64,000 bases of DNA from Roseiarcus sp963820775 (lineage in GTDB: Bacteria; Pseudomonadota; Alphaproteobacteria; Rhizobiales; Beijerinckiaceae): positions 1,342,958 through 1,406,957 of the forward strand of contig CAWGBF010000015.1 of NCBI GenBank assembly GCA_963820775.1, in the 5' to 3' direction. A program made the translations under genes and the position numbers. A model generated the notes under the pieces. It worked only from the letters and a program-made list of their open reading frames with translations, was not told the DNA's origin and made no database searches. Of this stretch, positions 1 to 9,725 are shown piece by piece; the first letter of the stretch is position 1; every line of letters starts with the position of its first letter.

Positions 1-271
1 TCAGCATGAAGCCGCCGCCGCCAATGTTGCCTGCGCGCGGCAAGGTGACGGCGAGCGCGAAACCGACCGCGACCGCTGCGTCAACGGCGTTGCCGCCGCG
101 TTTCAAAATGTCCAACCCAACGCGCGAGGCCACCGCCTCCTGGGTCACGACCATGCCATGCTCGGCGACAACCGGACGGGCGGTGGCCAATGGGGAGATG
201 AGCGGGTCGGCCACGACTGCGGCCGGAGTGAAGCAAAGAAAAGCGAACGCGGCGAATTGAAATGGCCTCAA
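1..271 (-). CDS. ggt: Gamma-glutamyltransferase, N-terminal part (cut by window edge)
   Basis: The minus strand reads a signal-peptide-like start (hydrophobic run ending AAVVA), then the conserved N-terminal block of gamma-glutamyltranspeptidase: GLDILKRGGNAVDAAVAV followed by a Gly-rich GNIGGGGFM stretch. In this family the enzyme is a periplasmic Ntn hydrolase that cleaves glutathione and transfers the gamma-glutamyl group. No ATG lies in frame upstream; a TTG at 271 is preceded by GAGGA seven bases upstream, so TTG is my chosen start. Only about 90 residues are in the window, and the catalytic Thr lies outside it. Confidence 0.85.
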   Translation of the reverse strand, partial: MRPFQFAAFAFLCFTPAAVVADPLISPLATARPVVAEHGMVVTQEAVASRVGLDILKRGGNAVDAAVAVGFALAVTLPRAGNIGGGGFML

Positions 272-368
272 AGCGTGGTCCTCGAGACATGACTGACGGA
301 ACAATAGGAAATCGAGCCGCCCGGCGTCGATTCTCTAATTGTCGGCGTACCGGAGCGGAGCAGAGCAG

Positions 369-948
369 CTAGCCGATCACCATCGTTGCGCCGCGTTTAA
401 GAAGCGGGGCGACCCTCCGCATGTCGGCGGCTGAAATCGCGACGCAGCCAGCGGTGGGCGTCAGGCCAGCGCGCGCGAGATGGAAGAAAATCGCGCTGCC
501 GCGTCCCTTGGCCCGGCGGGAGAAATTCTGGTCAAGCACGAATGTCAGGTCATAGAGATGATCCTCGCGCCACATCCGGTCTGTGCAGTCGCGCGCCGGC
601 AGGCGCACCGGCCGATTGTAGCGTGGACTTGACGGGTCCTCGCACCACCCCTGATCGCGGCGCAGCGGCCTGAGCGGCGCCCCGGCCGCCCTCAACCGCA
701 CGCGGTCGGGCCGGTAGTAGCCCCACAAGAGCCCGAAATGCTCCGGCCGGCGTGCCTTTGTCGCCCTCACGCTTGATGCGGACGATTCCCGCTGGGCCAA
801 GCGCGCAAGGGATGCGGAACGGGCCGGCGGTCAGCCAGCCGCGCGCCCGGTTTCCGGCAAGCGAGCGGACGCGCAAATGGGAGAGACGACGGGACGAGTT
901 CATTGCCAATTCAAAAGGCAGAAGAGCGATGGGCGCCCGAGACGTCAA
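369..948 (-). pseudogene. L,D-transpeptidase (YkuD-like) family protein, frameshifted
   Basis: Two reading frames join into one protein. The upstream frame gives RSLAGNRARGWLTAG and KREGDKGTPAG; the downstream frame gives HFGLLWGYYRPDRV, the WREDHLYDL block and the active-site-like GCVAIS with its Cys. This is the layout of short proteobacterial L,D-transpeptidase-fold proteins (about 170 residues) related to peptidoglycan cross-linking or remodelling enzymes. The frames change near 735-745, and the total length is a multiple of three plus one, so one extra base would explain it. The start could be 948 or the later Met at 903. No clear signal peptide is visible. Confidence 0.7.
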
Positions 949-1127
949 GTTGCGCGCGCTCGATCAGCTCACGGCAATGACCAAGCCGCGCTCTTCTTCA
1001 CCGCCGATTGCGCGATATTCACGTTGGTAGTGTTCGCCTCTCGCCAATTTGATCTTCGCCTGCTCCGGCCGTCCTCAATCTTGCTTTCTCCCGTGTTAAC
1101 CTCGCTCGCAATGGAGGCCGCAGGACG

Positions 1128-1584
1128 ATGATCAATCTTCTCGTGAATGGGCGGAAAATCGCCGTCGACGTCGAGCCGGAAATGCCGTTGCTGTGGGCGC
1201 TGCGCGATGAACTCGGAATGGTCGGGACCAAATTCGGCTGCGGCGCGGGATTGTGCGGCGCCTGCACGGTGATCATCGACGGCGAGGCGACGCGATCCTG
1301 CATCACGCCGGTCAGCGAAGCCGCCGACAAGAGGATCCTGACCATCGAAGGCCTGGGCGAGAAGGAGCTGCACGCGGTCCAGAAGGCGTGGATCGAGGCC
1401 GACGCGCCGCAATGCGGCTATTGCCAATCGGGGCAGATCATGGCCGCGGTCGCTCTCCTTAAGCACAACTCGCGCCCGAGCGATGCGGACATTGACGCGG
1501 AGATGTCCAATATCTGCCGCTGCGGCGACCTATCCGCGCATGCGCGCCGCGGTGCATCGCGCCGCCGAACTCGCCAAGATCTGA
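1128..1584 (+). pseudogene. iorA: Isoquinoline 1-oxidoreductase-type 2Fe-2S subunit, one frameshift near the end
   Basis: This is the small iron-sulfur subunit of a xanthine-oxidase-family molybdenum hydroxylase. The N-terminal ferredoxin-like domain has the Cys cluster CGAGLCGAC, and the second [2Fe-2S] domain has CGYCQSG and ICRCG. After ICRCG the reading frame slips at about 1526-1528; skipping one base restores TYPRMRAAVHRAAELAKI and a stop at 1582-1584, as expected for the family at about 151 residues. iorB starts 12 bases downstream, so the two form an operon. The break is probably an indel error or a very recent mutation. Confidence 0.85.
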
Positions 1585-1595
1585 GGCTCACCCGA

Positions 1596-3768
1596 ATGAC
1601 GATCGCTCTTTCCCGACGCGCCTTCATCCAAGCCAGCCTGTCCGCCGCCGGTGGCCTCGCCATTGCAGCGTTCGCCCCCGAGTTCGCGGGCGCGGCCACA
1701 ATCGCTGGCGAACCGTGGAGCCCCGAGACCGGCAAGGCGCCTGACGAGATCAACGCCTTCGTCGTCATCGACCCCGACAATTCCATCACCTTGCGGGTCG
1801 CCAAGTCCGACATGGGCCAAGGGGTATTGACCTCGATGGCGATGATCGTCGCCGAGGAGCTGGAATGCGACTTCGCCAAGGTGAAGGTCGAATACGCTTC
1901 CGCCCACCGCAATCTCGCCGACAACAACGTCTATCAATCGATGGGCACCGGGGGCTCGCGGTCGGTGCGCAGCTCGCGCGTCTACCTGCAACAGGCCGGC
2001 GCTTCCGCCCGCGCGCGGCTCATTGCCGCGGCGGCGGCGAGATGGGGCGTGGAGCCCGCCGCGTGTGTCGCGAGCAATAGCCTCGTACGGCACGACGCCT
2101 CTGGGCGCTCGGCGAGCTTTGGCGAACTCGCCGCGGACGCCGCCACGGTTTCGCTCGCCGCGGAGCCTGCGATCAAGACGCCCAACCAGTTCAAGCTGAT
2201 CGGCCAAGAGGTCAAGCGCATCGATACGACGCTCAAGTCGACCGGCGCAGCGCGCTTCGGGATCGATGCGCGTCTGCCGGGCATGGCCTATGCCGCGGTC
2301 GCCAATTGCCCGGTGTTCGGCGGCAAGCTCAAATCCTATCGACTTCTCCGCCATCTCCGGGCGGCGCGGCATCATCGCCGCCATGCCGGTGACCAATGGC
2401 GTGGCGGTCGTCGCCGACAATTTCTGGCGCGCCAAGGAGGCGCTGAAGGCTATGCCGGTCGAATGGGATTTCGGCCCCGCCGCGTCCACGGACAGCGCGC
2501 AGTTCGCGGCCGAGTACCGCGCCGCGCTCGATGGGCCGCTCGCCGACGGCGGCGGCCACGGCGATAGCAACGCAGCCTTCGCTCAGCCCGCCAAACTGGT
2601 CGAAGCGCTGTATGAGGTTCCTTATCTGGCGCACGCGCCGATGGAGCCGCTCAACGCGACCGCGCATTGGCGGGAAGACCGCATCGACGTTTGGATGGGC
2701 ACGCAAGCTCCGGAATCGGCGCTCGCCTTCGCGGCGAAGGCGGGCGGGGTCGAGCGCAAGGCGGTCTTCGTCCACAATTGCTTCCTCGGCGGCGGCTTCG
2801 GCCGTCGCGCGGTCAACGACGAACTGACCCAGGCGGTCGAGGTGTCGAGGGCGCTTCGACGCCCGATCAAGCTGATCTGGACGCGCGAAGAGGACATTCG
2901 CGCCGATCGCTACCGCCCGCAGGCGGCGCTGCGCATGCGCGCCGCCCTGCGCGACGATGGGTCGCCCGCTGGCTTCGACTTCACCACCGCAGTCGGCTCG
3001 ATCAGCCGCTCGCTCGGGTGGGAGGGCGTCAAGAACGGGGTCGAGCGCCAAGCGATCGAGGGGCTTTCCAACTGTCCCTATCGCAGCGACGCTCTCAAGG
3101 TCGGGGTCAATCTCAAGAACACCCATGTGCCGGTCATGTTCTGGCGCTCGGTCGGCTCGTCGCAGAACGCCTTCGCGGTCGAGAGCTTCATCGACGAATG
3201 CGCCCATGCGGCCAAGCGCGATCCGGTCGAATACCGGCGCGCGCTGCTCGAGGGCAAGCCGGATTTCCTCGCTGTGCTCGACACGCTCGCCTTGAAGGGC
3301 GACTGGGGCAAGCCGCTGCCCAAAGGCCTCGGCCGGGGCGTCGCGATCCACGAGGCGTTCGGCACCATCGTCGGCGAGATCGCCGAGGTCGCGGTCAGCA
3401 AGAGCGGCGAGGTCAAGGTCCAGCGCGTCGTCGCCTGCGTCGATTGCGGCCATCTGGTCAATCCGCTGACCGCCGCGATGCAGATCGAGAGCGCGGTGCT
3501 CTACGGCCTGACCGCGGCTTTGTTCGGCGAGATCACCATCAAGCAGGGCCGGGTCGAACAGGGCAATTTCGACTCGTATCCGATCGCCCGCATGGCCGAC
3601 GCTCCGGTCATCGAGACCCACTTCGTATTGTCCGGCGGCGACAAATGGGGCGGCCTCGGGGAACCGGGAACGCCGCCGATTGCGCCTGCGATCGCCAATG
3701 CCGTCTTCGCCGCCACGGGAAAGCGCGTCCGCTCGCTGCCGCTCAGGAACGCGTCGCTGGGGGTGTGA
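1596..3768 (+). pseudogene. iorB: Isoquinoline 1-oxidoreductase-type molybdopterin subunit, one frameshift
   Basis: This is the large molybdopterin-binding subunit, paired with iorA. The start MTIALSRRAFIQ is a twin-arginine signal followed by a hydrophobic stretch, so export by Tat is likely. Family blocks are visible in order: SDMGQGVLTSMAMIVAEEL, TGGSRSVRSS, EAPMEPLNATAHWR-like HAPMEPLNATAHW, GGGFGRRAVNDE, and the C-terminal GLGEPGTPPIAPAIANA with the presumed catalytic Glu. The frame slips near 2339 (after GGKLKSY); removing one base continues as DFSAISGRRGIIAAMPVTNG. Length without the extra base is 723 residues, normal for the family. Substrate is unknown; aldehydes or N-heterocycles are typical. 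Confidence 0.85.
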
Positions 3769-3789
3769 GCGCAGGCCGGCGGCGCGCGG

Positions 3790-3880
3790 AAATAAACGCA
3801 ACTAAGCGTCAGTAAACGCAAATAAAAGCAAATAAATTTGCTTTCTTTTACTTACGTTTATTTTTTCTGATTGAGACTTT
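3790..3880. terminator. AT-rich inverted repeats after iorB
   Basis: Directly after iorB lies an AT-rich block unlike its GC-rich surroundings. It holds an inner hairpin (AAAGCAAAT / ATTTGCTTT, around 3826-3848) and an outer pair (AAATAAACG and CGTTTATTT), with the word GCAAATAAA repeated. It could act as a terminator for the iorAB operon in either direction. Confidence 0.45.
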
Positions 3881-4291
3881 TCAATGGGTTACGCGCGATT
3901 CAAATAAAATTTCTCTCCCCTCCATTCATTTTCCTTCGCTCTGGTCGCCCGCAAGCGCCCGGCCTCGATCCCGTGACCTGATTGTTGTAGCACGACTTCC
4001 GCCATTCGAAAAGAAAATGTTCGGGAATTTGTTTTTCAGGCGCGCGCGACCGCGCAGGCGATCCGCCTGGTCGGGTCACTCGAGAGTTTCTTCTCCGGGC
4101 TCTGTCCGAAGTCACAGACGGCTTCTCTGCGCGGGATGGCTGGGGCATGGCAAAGAGGAAGGAACCGTCAGGTCCAAACGGCTCGGCCGGCCGCCGATCC
4201 GTCTCAAATAAAAAAGCAAGCCCATGAAGTAATGGAGCAACCGTCGCGCCGCACGGACGGCAACACGAGATCACTCAAAATCGGTGCTGGC
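3881..4291. other. Intergenic, no gene seen
   Basis: Open frames of up to 124 codons exist on the minus strand, but the composition is Arg/Pro/Ser-rich with no recognisable domain and no ribosome-binding site. I see no convincing gene here. Confidence 0.5.
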
Positions 4292-4381
4292 GGAGACGGA
4301 GGGATTCGAACCCTCGATAGAGCTTTACAACCCTATAACGGTTTAGCAAACCGCCGCCTTCAGCCTCTCGGCCACGTCTCC
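4292..4381 (-). tRNA. tRNA-Ser (anticodon GCU)
   Basis: The reverse strand folds as a class II tRNA of 90 nt: acceptor GGAGACG pairs with the 3' CGTCTCC, the anticodon loop TTTGCTAAA gives GCU, a long variable arm follows, and the T loop is GGTTCGAATCC. No CCA is encoded. Confidence 0.95.
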
Positions 4382-4653
4382 TAAGCGCAATGCGCGTCGC
4401 GACATATGCCCGACGCATTCCGCCATTGCAAGCTTTTGGCGGCCAAGCTTAGCGGGTCTTGACCGAGAGACTCGCCGCCACGGGCGGCGTCGCAACAGCG
4501 AGCGACGCGCCGAAGGGGGTTGGTCGAGACCAAGGTGATCTCGCGGCCGTCGGCGGCCGACACTGCACAAGCCCTTCTTTGCGCGCTCGTGTGGCGAACC
4601 ATCTATCGGCTAACTCAAGTCCGCGCGCCGATTTCAAACGCAAAGCACGAACA

Positions 4654-4700
4654 GGCTGATCAGGCGAGGCCGAACCGCCGGCAACCGCGCCTGATCAGCC
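4654..4700. terminator. Perfect 13-bp inverted repeat downstream of the H1-like gene
   Basis: GGCTGATCAGGCG at 4654-4666 is repeated as its exact complement at 4688-4700, with a 21-base loop. A further partial copy (CCGATCAGGCGG) is at about 4721. It lies just past the stop of the minus-strand H1-like gene and lacks a clear T tract, so a role as terminator is an inference. Confidence 0.45.
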
Positions 4701-4724
4701 GATACGTCGGAACGCGCAAGCCGA

Positions 4725-5003
4725 TCAGGCGGCCGGCGGCGTGTCTGACGATCCTGGGGTTGGCGCCGGAGACGCTTTCTTGCGCTTCGCTGGCGCGCGT
4801 TTGGCGGCCGACTTCTTGGCGGCGCCCTTCTTGCCCGCAGACTTCTTCGCTGTCGTCCTCCTGGCGGAGCTTTTCTTCGCGGAGGCTTTCTTCACCGCGC
4901 CTTTGCGCGTGGCCTTCTTGGCGACGACCTTGCGGGCGGACTTCTTTGTGGGCTTCTTGGCGGCGGACTTCTTCGCCGTTTTCTTGGTAGCAGCTTTCGG
5001 CAT
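4725..5003 (-). CDS. Histone H1-like Lys/Ala-rich DNA-binding protein
   Basis: The 92-residue product is almost entirely Lys, Ala, Ser, Thr and Arg with repeated AKK and KKSA motifs, ending in a short Pro-rich tail (PAPTPGSSDTPPAA). This matches the lysine-rich C-terminal-type histone H1 homologues of bacteria (Hc1/AlgP-like repeats), which bind and compact DNA without sequence specificity. The start has GAGGG nine bases upstream. It stands alone between tRNA-Ser and gatB. Repeats make such genes prone to length variation. Confidence 0.8.
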   Translation of the reverse strand: MPKAATKKTAKKSAAKKPTKKSARKVVAKKATRKGAVKKASAKKSSARRTTAKKSAGKKGAAKKSAAKRAPAKRKKASPAPTPGSSDTPPAA

Positions 5004-5558
5004 TTATCACGTCCCTCTCAACCATCTGCTCTCAGGACAAATGTTGCGCCATGCAGATGCGCGAGCGAAAGTACATTCGTTTTGATTTCACGCAAGCGTT
5101 GCACACCCGCGCAATACGCGCAGAGCGTCGTGACTATCGAATTATCGCGCGCACTTAGGCCCCTGATCATTCAACGACAAGAGCGCCCGCCCACGCCGTT
5201 CGCTTTGTTGCGACGGCGCGCGCGTTCGCGCGCGACGCTTCCGCGCAACGGCCGACGAAAGTTCGCTCGGTTCCTGATTTTCCCATATATTGCGCCGGTC
5301 TCCGAGGATCGCGATTGTTCGTGCGAAAGCAATTCGTCGCGCTCGCGGAAAGCGCTCACACGCGCGCGACAACGCGAGAAGCAACAGCATTGGCCGCGAC
5401 GAGCGTATCAAATCGAAACGACGCGCACGCGCATCGCAATCGAATTTTTCTTGGTGGATAGCATGAATTTTTTATTGCTGATCGTCGCGATCGCCGACTT
5501 CTCCACGCGAGTCGCGCCGAGAATCATGCGATTCGCTGCGCGTGATTCGGTCGAAGCG
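5004..5558. other. Intergenic, no gene seen
   Basis: About 550 bases rich in GCGCGC and TCGCGA words. Open frames on both strands give low-complexity Arg/Ala translations without domains. The segment next to 5003 should hold the promoter of the H1-like gene, but I cannot point to clear -35/-10 elements. Confidence 0.4.
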
Positions 5559-7046
5559 TTAGAGCCCGAGTCGCTTTTTGAGCGCGTCGCTCACCGCTTG
5601 CGGGTTGGCTTTGCCGCCGGTCGACTTCATCACTTGACCCACGAACCAGCCCAACATGCCGGGTTTCGTTTTGGCCTGCTCGGCCTTGTCGGGATTGGCT
5701 GCGATGACTGCATCGACGGCGCTGTCGATCGCGCCGACGTCCGTCACCTGGCGCAGACCGTGCCTCTCAACCAGCGCGCGCGGATCGGCGCCGCGGTCAT
5801 CAGCGAACAGCCTGACCAACAGATCCTTGGCTATCTTGCCGGAGATGACGCCCTCGCCGATGAGATCGACGAGGCTCGCCAAAGACGCGGCGCTCAAGCC
5901 CGCGTCCACCACAGCGAGCCCTTGCGCGTTGGCCTGCGCGGAAATATCGCCCATCAGCCAGTTGGCGACCGCCTTCGCGTCGCGCTTGACGCCGCCGTGG
6001 TTGACAGCGTCCTCAAAGAAATCCGCGGTCTCCCGCTCGGCGACGAGGATCGAAGCGTCATAGGCCGAGAGGCCGTAGTCGGCGATGAAGCGCGCCCGCT
6101 TGGCGTCAGGCAATTCCGGCAGATCGGCGGCGAGCGCATCGATGAAAGCCGCGTCCAGTTCGAGCGGCAACAGGTCAGGATCGGGGAAGTAGCGGTAGTC
6201 GTGCGCCTCTTCCTTGGAGCGCAACGAGCGCGTTTCGCCGCGCGCCGGATCGAACAGCCGCGTCTCCTGCTCAACTGTCCCGCCATCCTCGACGAGGGCG
6301 ATCTGCCGGCGCGCCTCCGTCTCGATCGCCTGGCCGATGAAGCGAATGGAGTTGACGTTCTTGATCTCGCAGCGCGTGCCGAGCGCCTCTCCGGGACGAC
6401 GAACCGAGACATTGACGTCGGCGCGCAGGTTGCCCTTCTCCATGTCGCCGTCGCTCGAGCCGATGTAGCGCAAGAGGGTGCGCAATTTGCCGACATAGGC
6501 CTTGGCCTCCTCGGCCGAGCGCATGTCGGGCTTGGAGACGATCTCCATCAGAGCGACGCCTGAGCGGTTGAGGTCGACGAAGCTCATCGTCGGCGACTGG
6601 TCGTGCAACGACTTGCCCGCATCCTGCTCGAGATGCAGGCGCTCGATCCCGACCTTGATGGAATGGTCCGGCGTGAGTTCGACCTCGATCTCCCCCTCCC
6701 CCACGATCGGGCTCTTGTACTGGGAGATCTGATAGCCTTGCGGCAGATCGGGGTAGAAATAATTCTTTCGGTCGAAAGTCGAGCGGCGGTTGATCTGGGC
6801 CTTGAGGCCGAGGCCGGTGCGCACCGCCTGCGCCACGCATTCGCGGTTGATCACCGGCAGCATGCCGGGCATCGCCGCATCGACCAGCGAAACATGCGCG
6901 TTGGGCTCGCCGCCGAACGCCGTTGAAGCGGCGGAGAACAGCTTAGAGCGCGAGGTCACCTGGGCGTGGACCTCGAGACCGACGATCACCTCCCAGTCGC
7001 CGGTCACGCCTTTGATGAGCTTCGCGCTCGCCCTGTCTGTCGCCAT
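5559..7046 (-). CDS. gatB: Aspartyl/glutamyl-tRNA amidotransferase subunit B
   Basis: GatB binds the tRNA and carries the kinase-like step of the GatCAB amidotransferase, which converts Glu-tRNA(Gln) and/or Asp-tRNA(Asn) to the amidated forms in the cytoplasm. The signature is clear: WEVIVGLEVHAQV, SKLFS, NYFYPDLPQGYQISQ, LEQDAGKS, and the C-terminal YqeY-like tail with KPGMLGWFVGQVMK. I start at Met 7046 (MATDRAS), giving 495 residues, the normal length; the frame stays open upstream but the added Arg-rich residues are not family-like. It is the last gene of gatC-gatA-gatB, 52 bases after gatA. Confidence 0.97.
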   Translation of the reverse strand: MATDRASAKLIKGVTGDWEVIVGLEVHAQVTSRSKLFSAASTAFGGEPNAHVSLVDAAMPGMLPVINRECVAQAVRTGLGLKAQINRRSTFDRKNYFYPDLPQGYQISQYKSPIVGEGEIEVELTPDHSIKVGIERLHLEQDAGKSLHDQSPTMSFVDLNRSGVALMEIVSKPDMRSAEEAKAYVGKLRTLLRYIGSSDGDMEKGNLRADVNVSVRRPGEALGTRCEIKNVNSIRFIGQAIETEARRQIALVEDGGTVEQETRLFDPARGETRSLRSKEEAHDYRYFPDPDLLPLELDAAFIDALAADLPELPDAKRARFIADYGLSAYDASILVAERETADFFEDAVNHGGVKRDAKAVANWLMGDISAQANAQGLAVVDAGLSAASLASLVDLIGEGVISGKIAKDLLVRLFADDRGADPRALVERHGLRQVTDVGAIDSAVDAVIAANPDKAEQAKTKPGMLGWFVGQVMKSTGGKANPQAVSDALKKRLGL

Positions 7047-7098
7047 GTGGATCGCTCTATTCTCGTCTGAAGTCCGTCGGGATCTTAGCGCTCGCGCC

Positions 7099-8622
7099 TC
7101 ATGCCCACCACGGCTCCGGAAGCGTCGTCCGGCCTGCCGACTGCTCAATCGTCTCGCCGAGCGCGAACAGCGTCTCCTCGTCGAACGGACGGCCGATGAG
7201 CTGCAACCCAAGCGGCAGGCCATCGCTCGACAGGCCCGCGGGCGCGACGAGTCCCGGCAGGCCCGCCATGTTGACGGTCACGGTGAAGACGTCGTTGAGG
7301 TACATTTCGACGGGATTGTCCGAGCCCTTCTCGCCGATCCCAAAGGCGGCGGAGGGCGTGGCGGGGGTCAGGATCGCGTCGACGCCGTCGGCGAACACGC
7401 GCTCGAAGTCGCGCTTGATGAGGGTGCGGATTTTCTGCGCCCTTACATAATAAGCGTCGTAATAGCCGGCGGAGAGGACATAGGTGCCGATCATCAGGCG
7501 CCGTCGCACTTCCGGCCCGAAGCCCCTGGCGCGAGTCTTCTCGTAAAGCTCGGTGATGTCGGCCCCCGGTTCTCGCAGGCCGTAGCGCACGCCATCGTAG
7601 CGCGCGAGATTGCTCGAGGCTTCCGCGGGCGCCACTATATAATAAGCAGGCAGCGCGTAGGGCGTATGGGGCAAGCTGACGTCGACCACGCTTGCGCCGG
7701 CGGCGCGAAGCCACTCGGCGCCGCGCGCCCATAAGCCCTCGATCTCGCTGCTCATGCCATCGAGGCGATATTCCTTGGGCACGCCGATCTTCATGCCCTT
7801 GACCGAGCGTCCGACCGCGGCTTCGTAGTCGGGAACGGAGGTCGGCGAGCAGGTGGAGTCCTTCGGGTCTGGCCCGGCCATGGACCGCAGCATGATCGCC
7901 GCGTCGCGCACGGTGCGGGCGAGCGGTCCCGCCTGATCGAGCGACGAGGCGAAGGCGACCATGCCGTATCGCGAGCACCGGCCGTAGGTCGGCTTGACGC
8001 CGACAATGCCGGTGAAGGCCGCCGGCTGGCGGATGGAGCCGCCGGTGTCGCTCGCGGTGGCGGCGAGGCAGAGGCGCGCGGCCACCGCGGACGCGGAGCC
8101 GCCGGACGAGCCGCCGGGCGTCAGCAGACCGCGCTTTTCGGAACTCAGCGCCGCCGCGCGGCCTCTCTCGCGGCTCCAATTGGGCGGCAGCCAGGGCGAA
8201 GCGACGGGCCCGTAATAAGATGTCTCGTTCGACGAGCCCATGGCGAACTCGTCCATATTGAGCTTGCCCAGCATCACCGCGCCGTCGCGCCACAAATTGG
8301 CGGTGACGGTCAATTCGTATGTCGGCTTGAAGCCGTCCAGAATATGGCTGCACGCTTGGGTATGGACCCCTTCGGTGGCGTAGAGGTCCTTGACGCCGAT
8401 CGGCAATCCCTCGAACGGACCCGCCTGTTTCGTGGCGAGGCGCGCGTCGCTGGCCTCAGCCATCTGCAACGCCTTGTCCGCCGTGACCTCGACAAACGCG
8501 TTGAGCCCGTTGGCGCGCTCGATCGCTTCGAGATGAGTCTTGGTGATCTCGACGCTGGAAATCGCCCGGGACTTGAGACGATCGCGCGCTTCGGCGAGCG
8601 TGAGCGTGGTCAGATCGGTCAA
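7099..8622 (-). CDS. gatA: Aspartyl/glutamyl-tRNA amidotransferase subunit A
   Basis: GatA is the amidase subunit that releases ammonia from glutamine for the GatCAB complex. The Ser-cisSer-Lys triad motifs are visible: the Lys in PIGVKDLY, the Gly/Ser-rich TPGGSSGGSASAVAA, and SDTGGSIRQPA with the nucleophilic Ser. The length of 507 residues is slightly above average owing to an insertion around residues 142-165 (PPNWSRERGRAAALSSEKRG), which occurs just before the signature. It lies between gatC (37 bases upstream) and gatB. Confidence 0.97.
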   Translation of the reverse strand: MTDLTTLTLAEARDRLKSRAISSVEITKTHLEAIERANGLNAFVEVTADKALQMAEASDARLATKQAGPFEGLPIGVKDLYATEGVHTQACSHILDGFKPTYELTVTANLWRDGAVMLGKLNMDEFAMGSSNETSYYGPVASPWLPPNWSRERGRAAALSSEKRGLLTPGGSSGGSASAVAARLCLAATASDTGGSIRQPAAFTGIVGVKPTYGRCSRYGMVAFASSLDQAGPLARTVRDAAIMLRSMAGPDPKDSTCSPTSVPDYEAAVGRSVKGMKIGVPKEYRLDGMSSEIEGLWARGAEWLRAAGASVVDVSLPHTPYALPAYYIVAPAEASSNLARYDGVRYGLREPGADITELYEKTRARGFGPEVRRRLMIGTYVLSAGYYDAYYVRAQKIRTLIKRDFERVFADGVDAILTPATPSAAFGIGEKGSDNPVEMYLNDVFTVTVNMAGLPGLVAPAGLSSDGLPLGLQLIGRPFDEETLFALGETIEQSAGRTTLPEPWWA

Positions 8623-8659
8623 AATGGATCCTTGACGGCGAGCGTCCCGCCTCGACGGG

Positions 8660-8947
8660 TCACTCGATCACTTTGGGAACGACAAAGAAGCCGTCCTCGG
8701 TCATGGGCGCATTGGCGAGCACGAGGGGCGCAATATCGCCGTCGGCGACAACGTCCTCACGCATCGGCAGGCGCATGGGAATGACCGAGGTCATCGGCTC
8801 GACGCCGTCGACGTCGACCTCGTCGAGGGCCTCGACAAACTTGAGAATGGCGTTGATCTCGCCTTGCAAATGCGGAATCTCAGCTTCGCTCACGGCGATG
8901 CGCGCGAGATGCGCGATGCGTCGGACGGTGTTGAGATCGACGGACAT
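8660..8947 (-). CDS. gatC: Aspartyl/glutamyl-tRNA amidotransferase subunit C
   Basis: The 95-residue product starts MSVDLNTVRRIAHLARI, has the EGEINAIL-like QGEINAILKFVEALDEVD helix and ends with the conserved MREDV region and FFVVPKVIE. GatC wraps around the GatA-GatB interface and stabilises the complex. I chose Met 8947 because AGGAG lies eight bases upstream; an in-frame Met at 8965 has none. It is the first gene of the operon and is divergent from ruvX. Confidence 0.96.
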   Translation of the reverse strand: MSVDLNTVRRIAHLARIAVSEAEIPHLQGEINAILKFVEALDEVDVDGVEPMTSVIPMRLPMREDVVADGDIAPLVLANAPMTEDGFFVVPKVIE

Positions 8948-9091
8948 CCAAAGCTCCTGAAACACCTTGGAAACGTGGGCGCGCCCCTATACATCGGCAA
9001 TATTTGGCTGGCAAACAGCGATGCGAGACCCGCCCGCTGGCGCCTGCGTCCGTCGACTTGCGCCTCCCCCGGTGATAGGCCGCTCACGCCA

Positions 9092-9583
9092 ATGCGTCGT
9101 CCGATCGCAATCGAGGATCTGCCCTTAAGCCTTCCCGCCAAGGCGCGCTTGATTGCCATCGACCTTGGCTCGAAGACCATCGGCCTTGCGATCTCCGACG
9201 TCGAGCGCCGCCTCGCCTCGCCGCTCCGGACCCTGCCGCGCGGCGCCTTCGCTAAGGACGCCGAGACCCTGACGGCGATCTTCTCCGAATATGACGTCGC
9301 CGGAATCGTCCTCGGGCTGCCCCTCGATCTCGATGGGCGCGACAATCCCCGCGCCCAATCGACGCGGGCTTTCGGGCGCAACCTCTCGATGCGAACCAGT
9401 TTGCCGATCGTACTCTGGGACGAGCGGTTCTCCACCGCCGCGGTCACGCGGTCGCTCATCGCCAACGACGTGTCCCGCGCCCGGCGAGCGCGGGTGGTCG
9501 ACAAGATGGCTGCGGCTTACATTCTGCAGGGCGCCCTGGACCGCTTGGGCGGTCTGGCGCCCCCACAAACCGGCGGGTTGTAG
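9092..9583 (+). CDS. ruvX: Holliday junction resolvase-like protein RuvX (YqgF)
   Basis: The protein has the RNase H-like fold motifs of the YqgF family: AIDLGSKTIGLAISD near residues 22-36, VLGLPLDLDGRD, and WDERFSTAAVTRSL, which carry the acidic metal ligands (Asp, Glu/Asp, Asp). Roles proposed for this family are 16S pre-rRNA 5' processing and Holliday-junction cleavage. It is 163 residues long, the usual size. The start at 9092 (MRRPIAIEDLPLSLP) fits Rhizobiales homologues. It is transcribed divergently from gatC. Confidence 0.93.
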   Translation: MRRPIAIEDLPLSLPAKARLIAIDLGSKTIGLAISDVERRLASPLRTLPRGAFAKDAETLTAIFSEYDVAGIVLGLPLDLDGRDNPRAQSTRAFGRNLSMRTSLPIVLWDERFSTAAVTRSLIANDVSRARRARVVDKMAAAYILQGALDRLGGLAPPQTGGL

Positions 9584-9725
9584 GCTTTCTCAACATTATT
9601 GTGGATGCTGATGCGCGGCAATAATGTCAGGAACGACTTGTTTTCGGATCGGAAATGGGCGTCTCATACACTGTAAACACGGGGCAAGTCCGAAATCGGC
9701 GCGACCCGCGCGTTGAGGAGGGGGA

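Noticed and set aside
2329..3801. Long minus-strand open frame (490 codons) opposite iorB
   Set aside because: Arg/Asp-rich shadow of a high-GC gene; the plus strand holds clear molybdopterin-subunit motifs.
3900..4274. 124-codon minus-strand frame before tRNA-Ser
   Set aside because: No conserved motif, and the composition changes abruptly; probably chance.
7145..8353. 402-codon frame in another minus frame over gatA
   Set aside because: Low-complexity Arg-rich translation overlapping a complete gatA.
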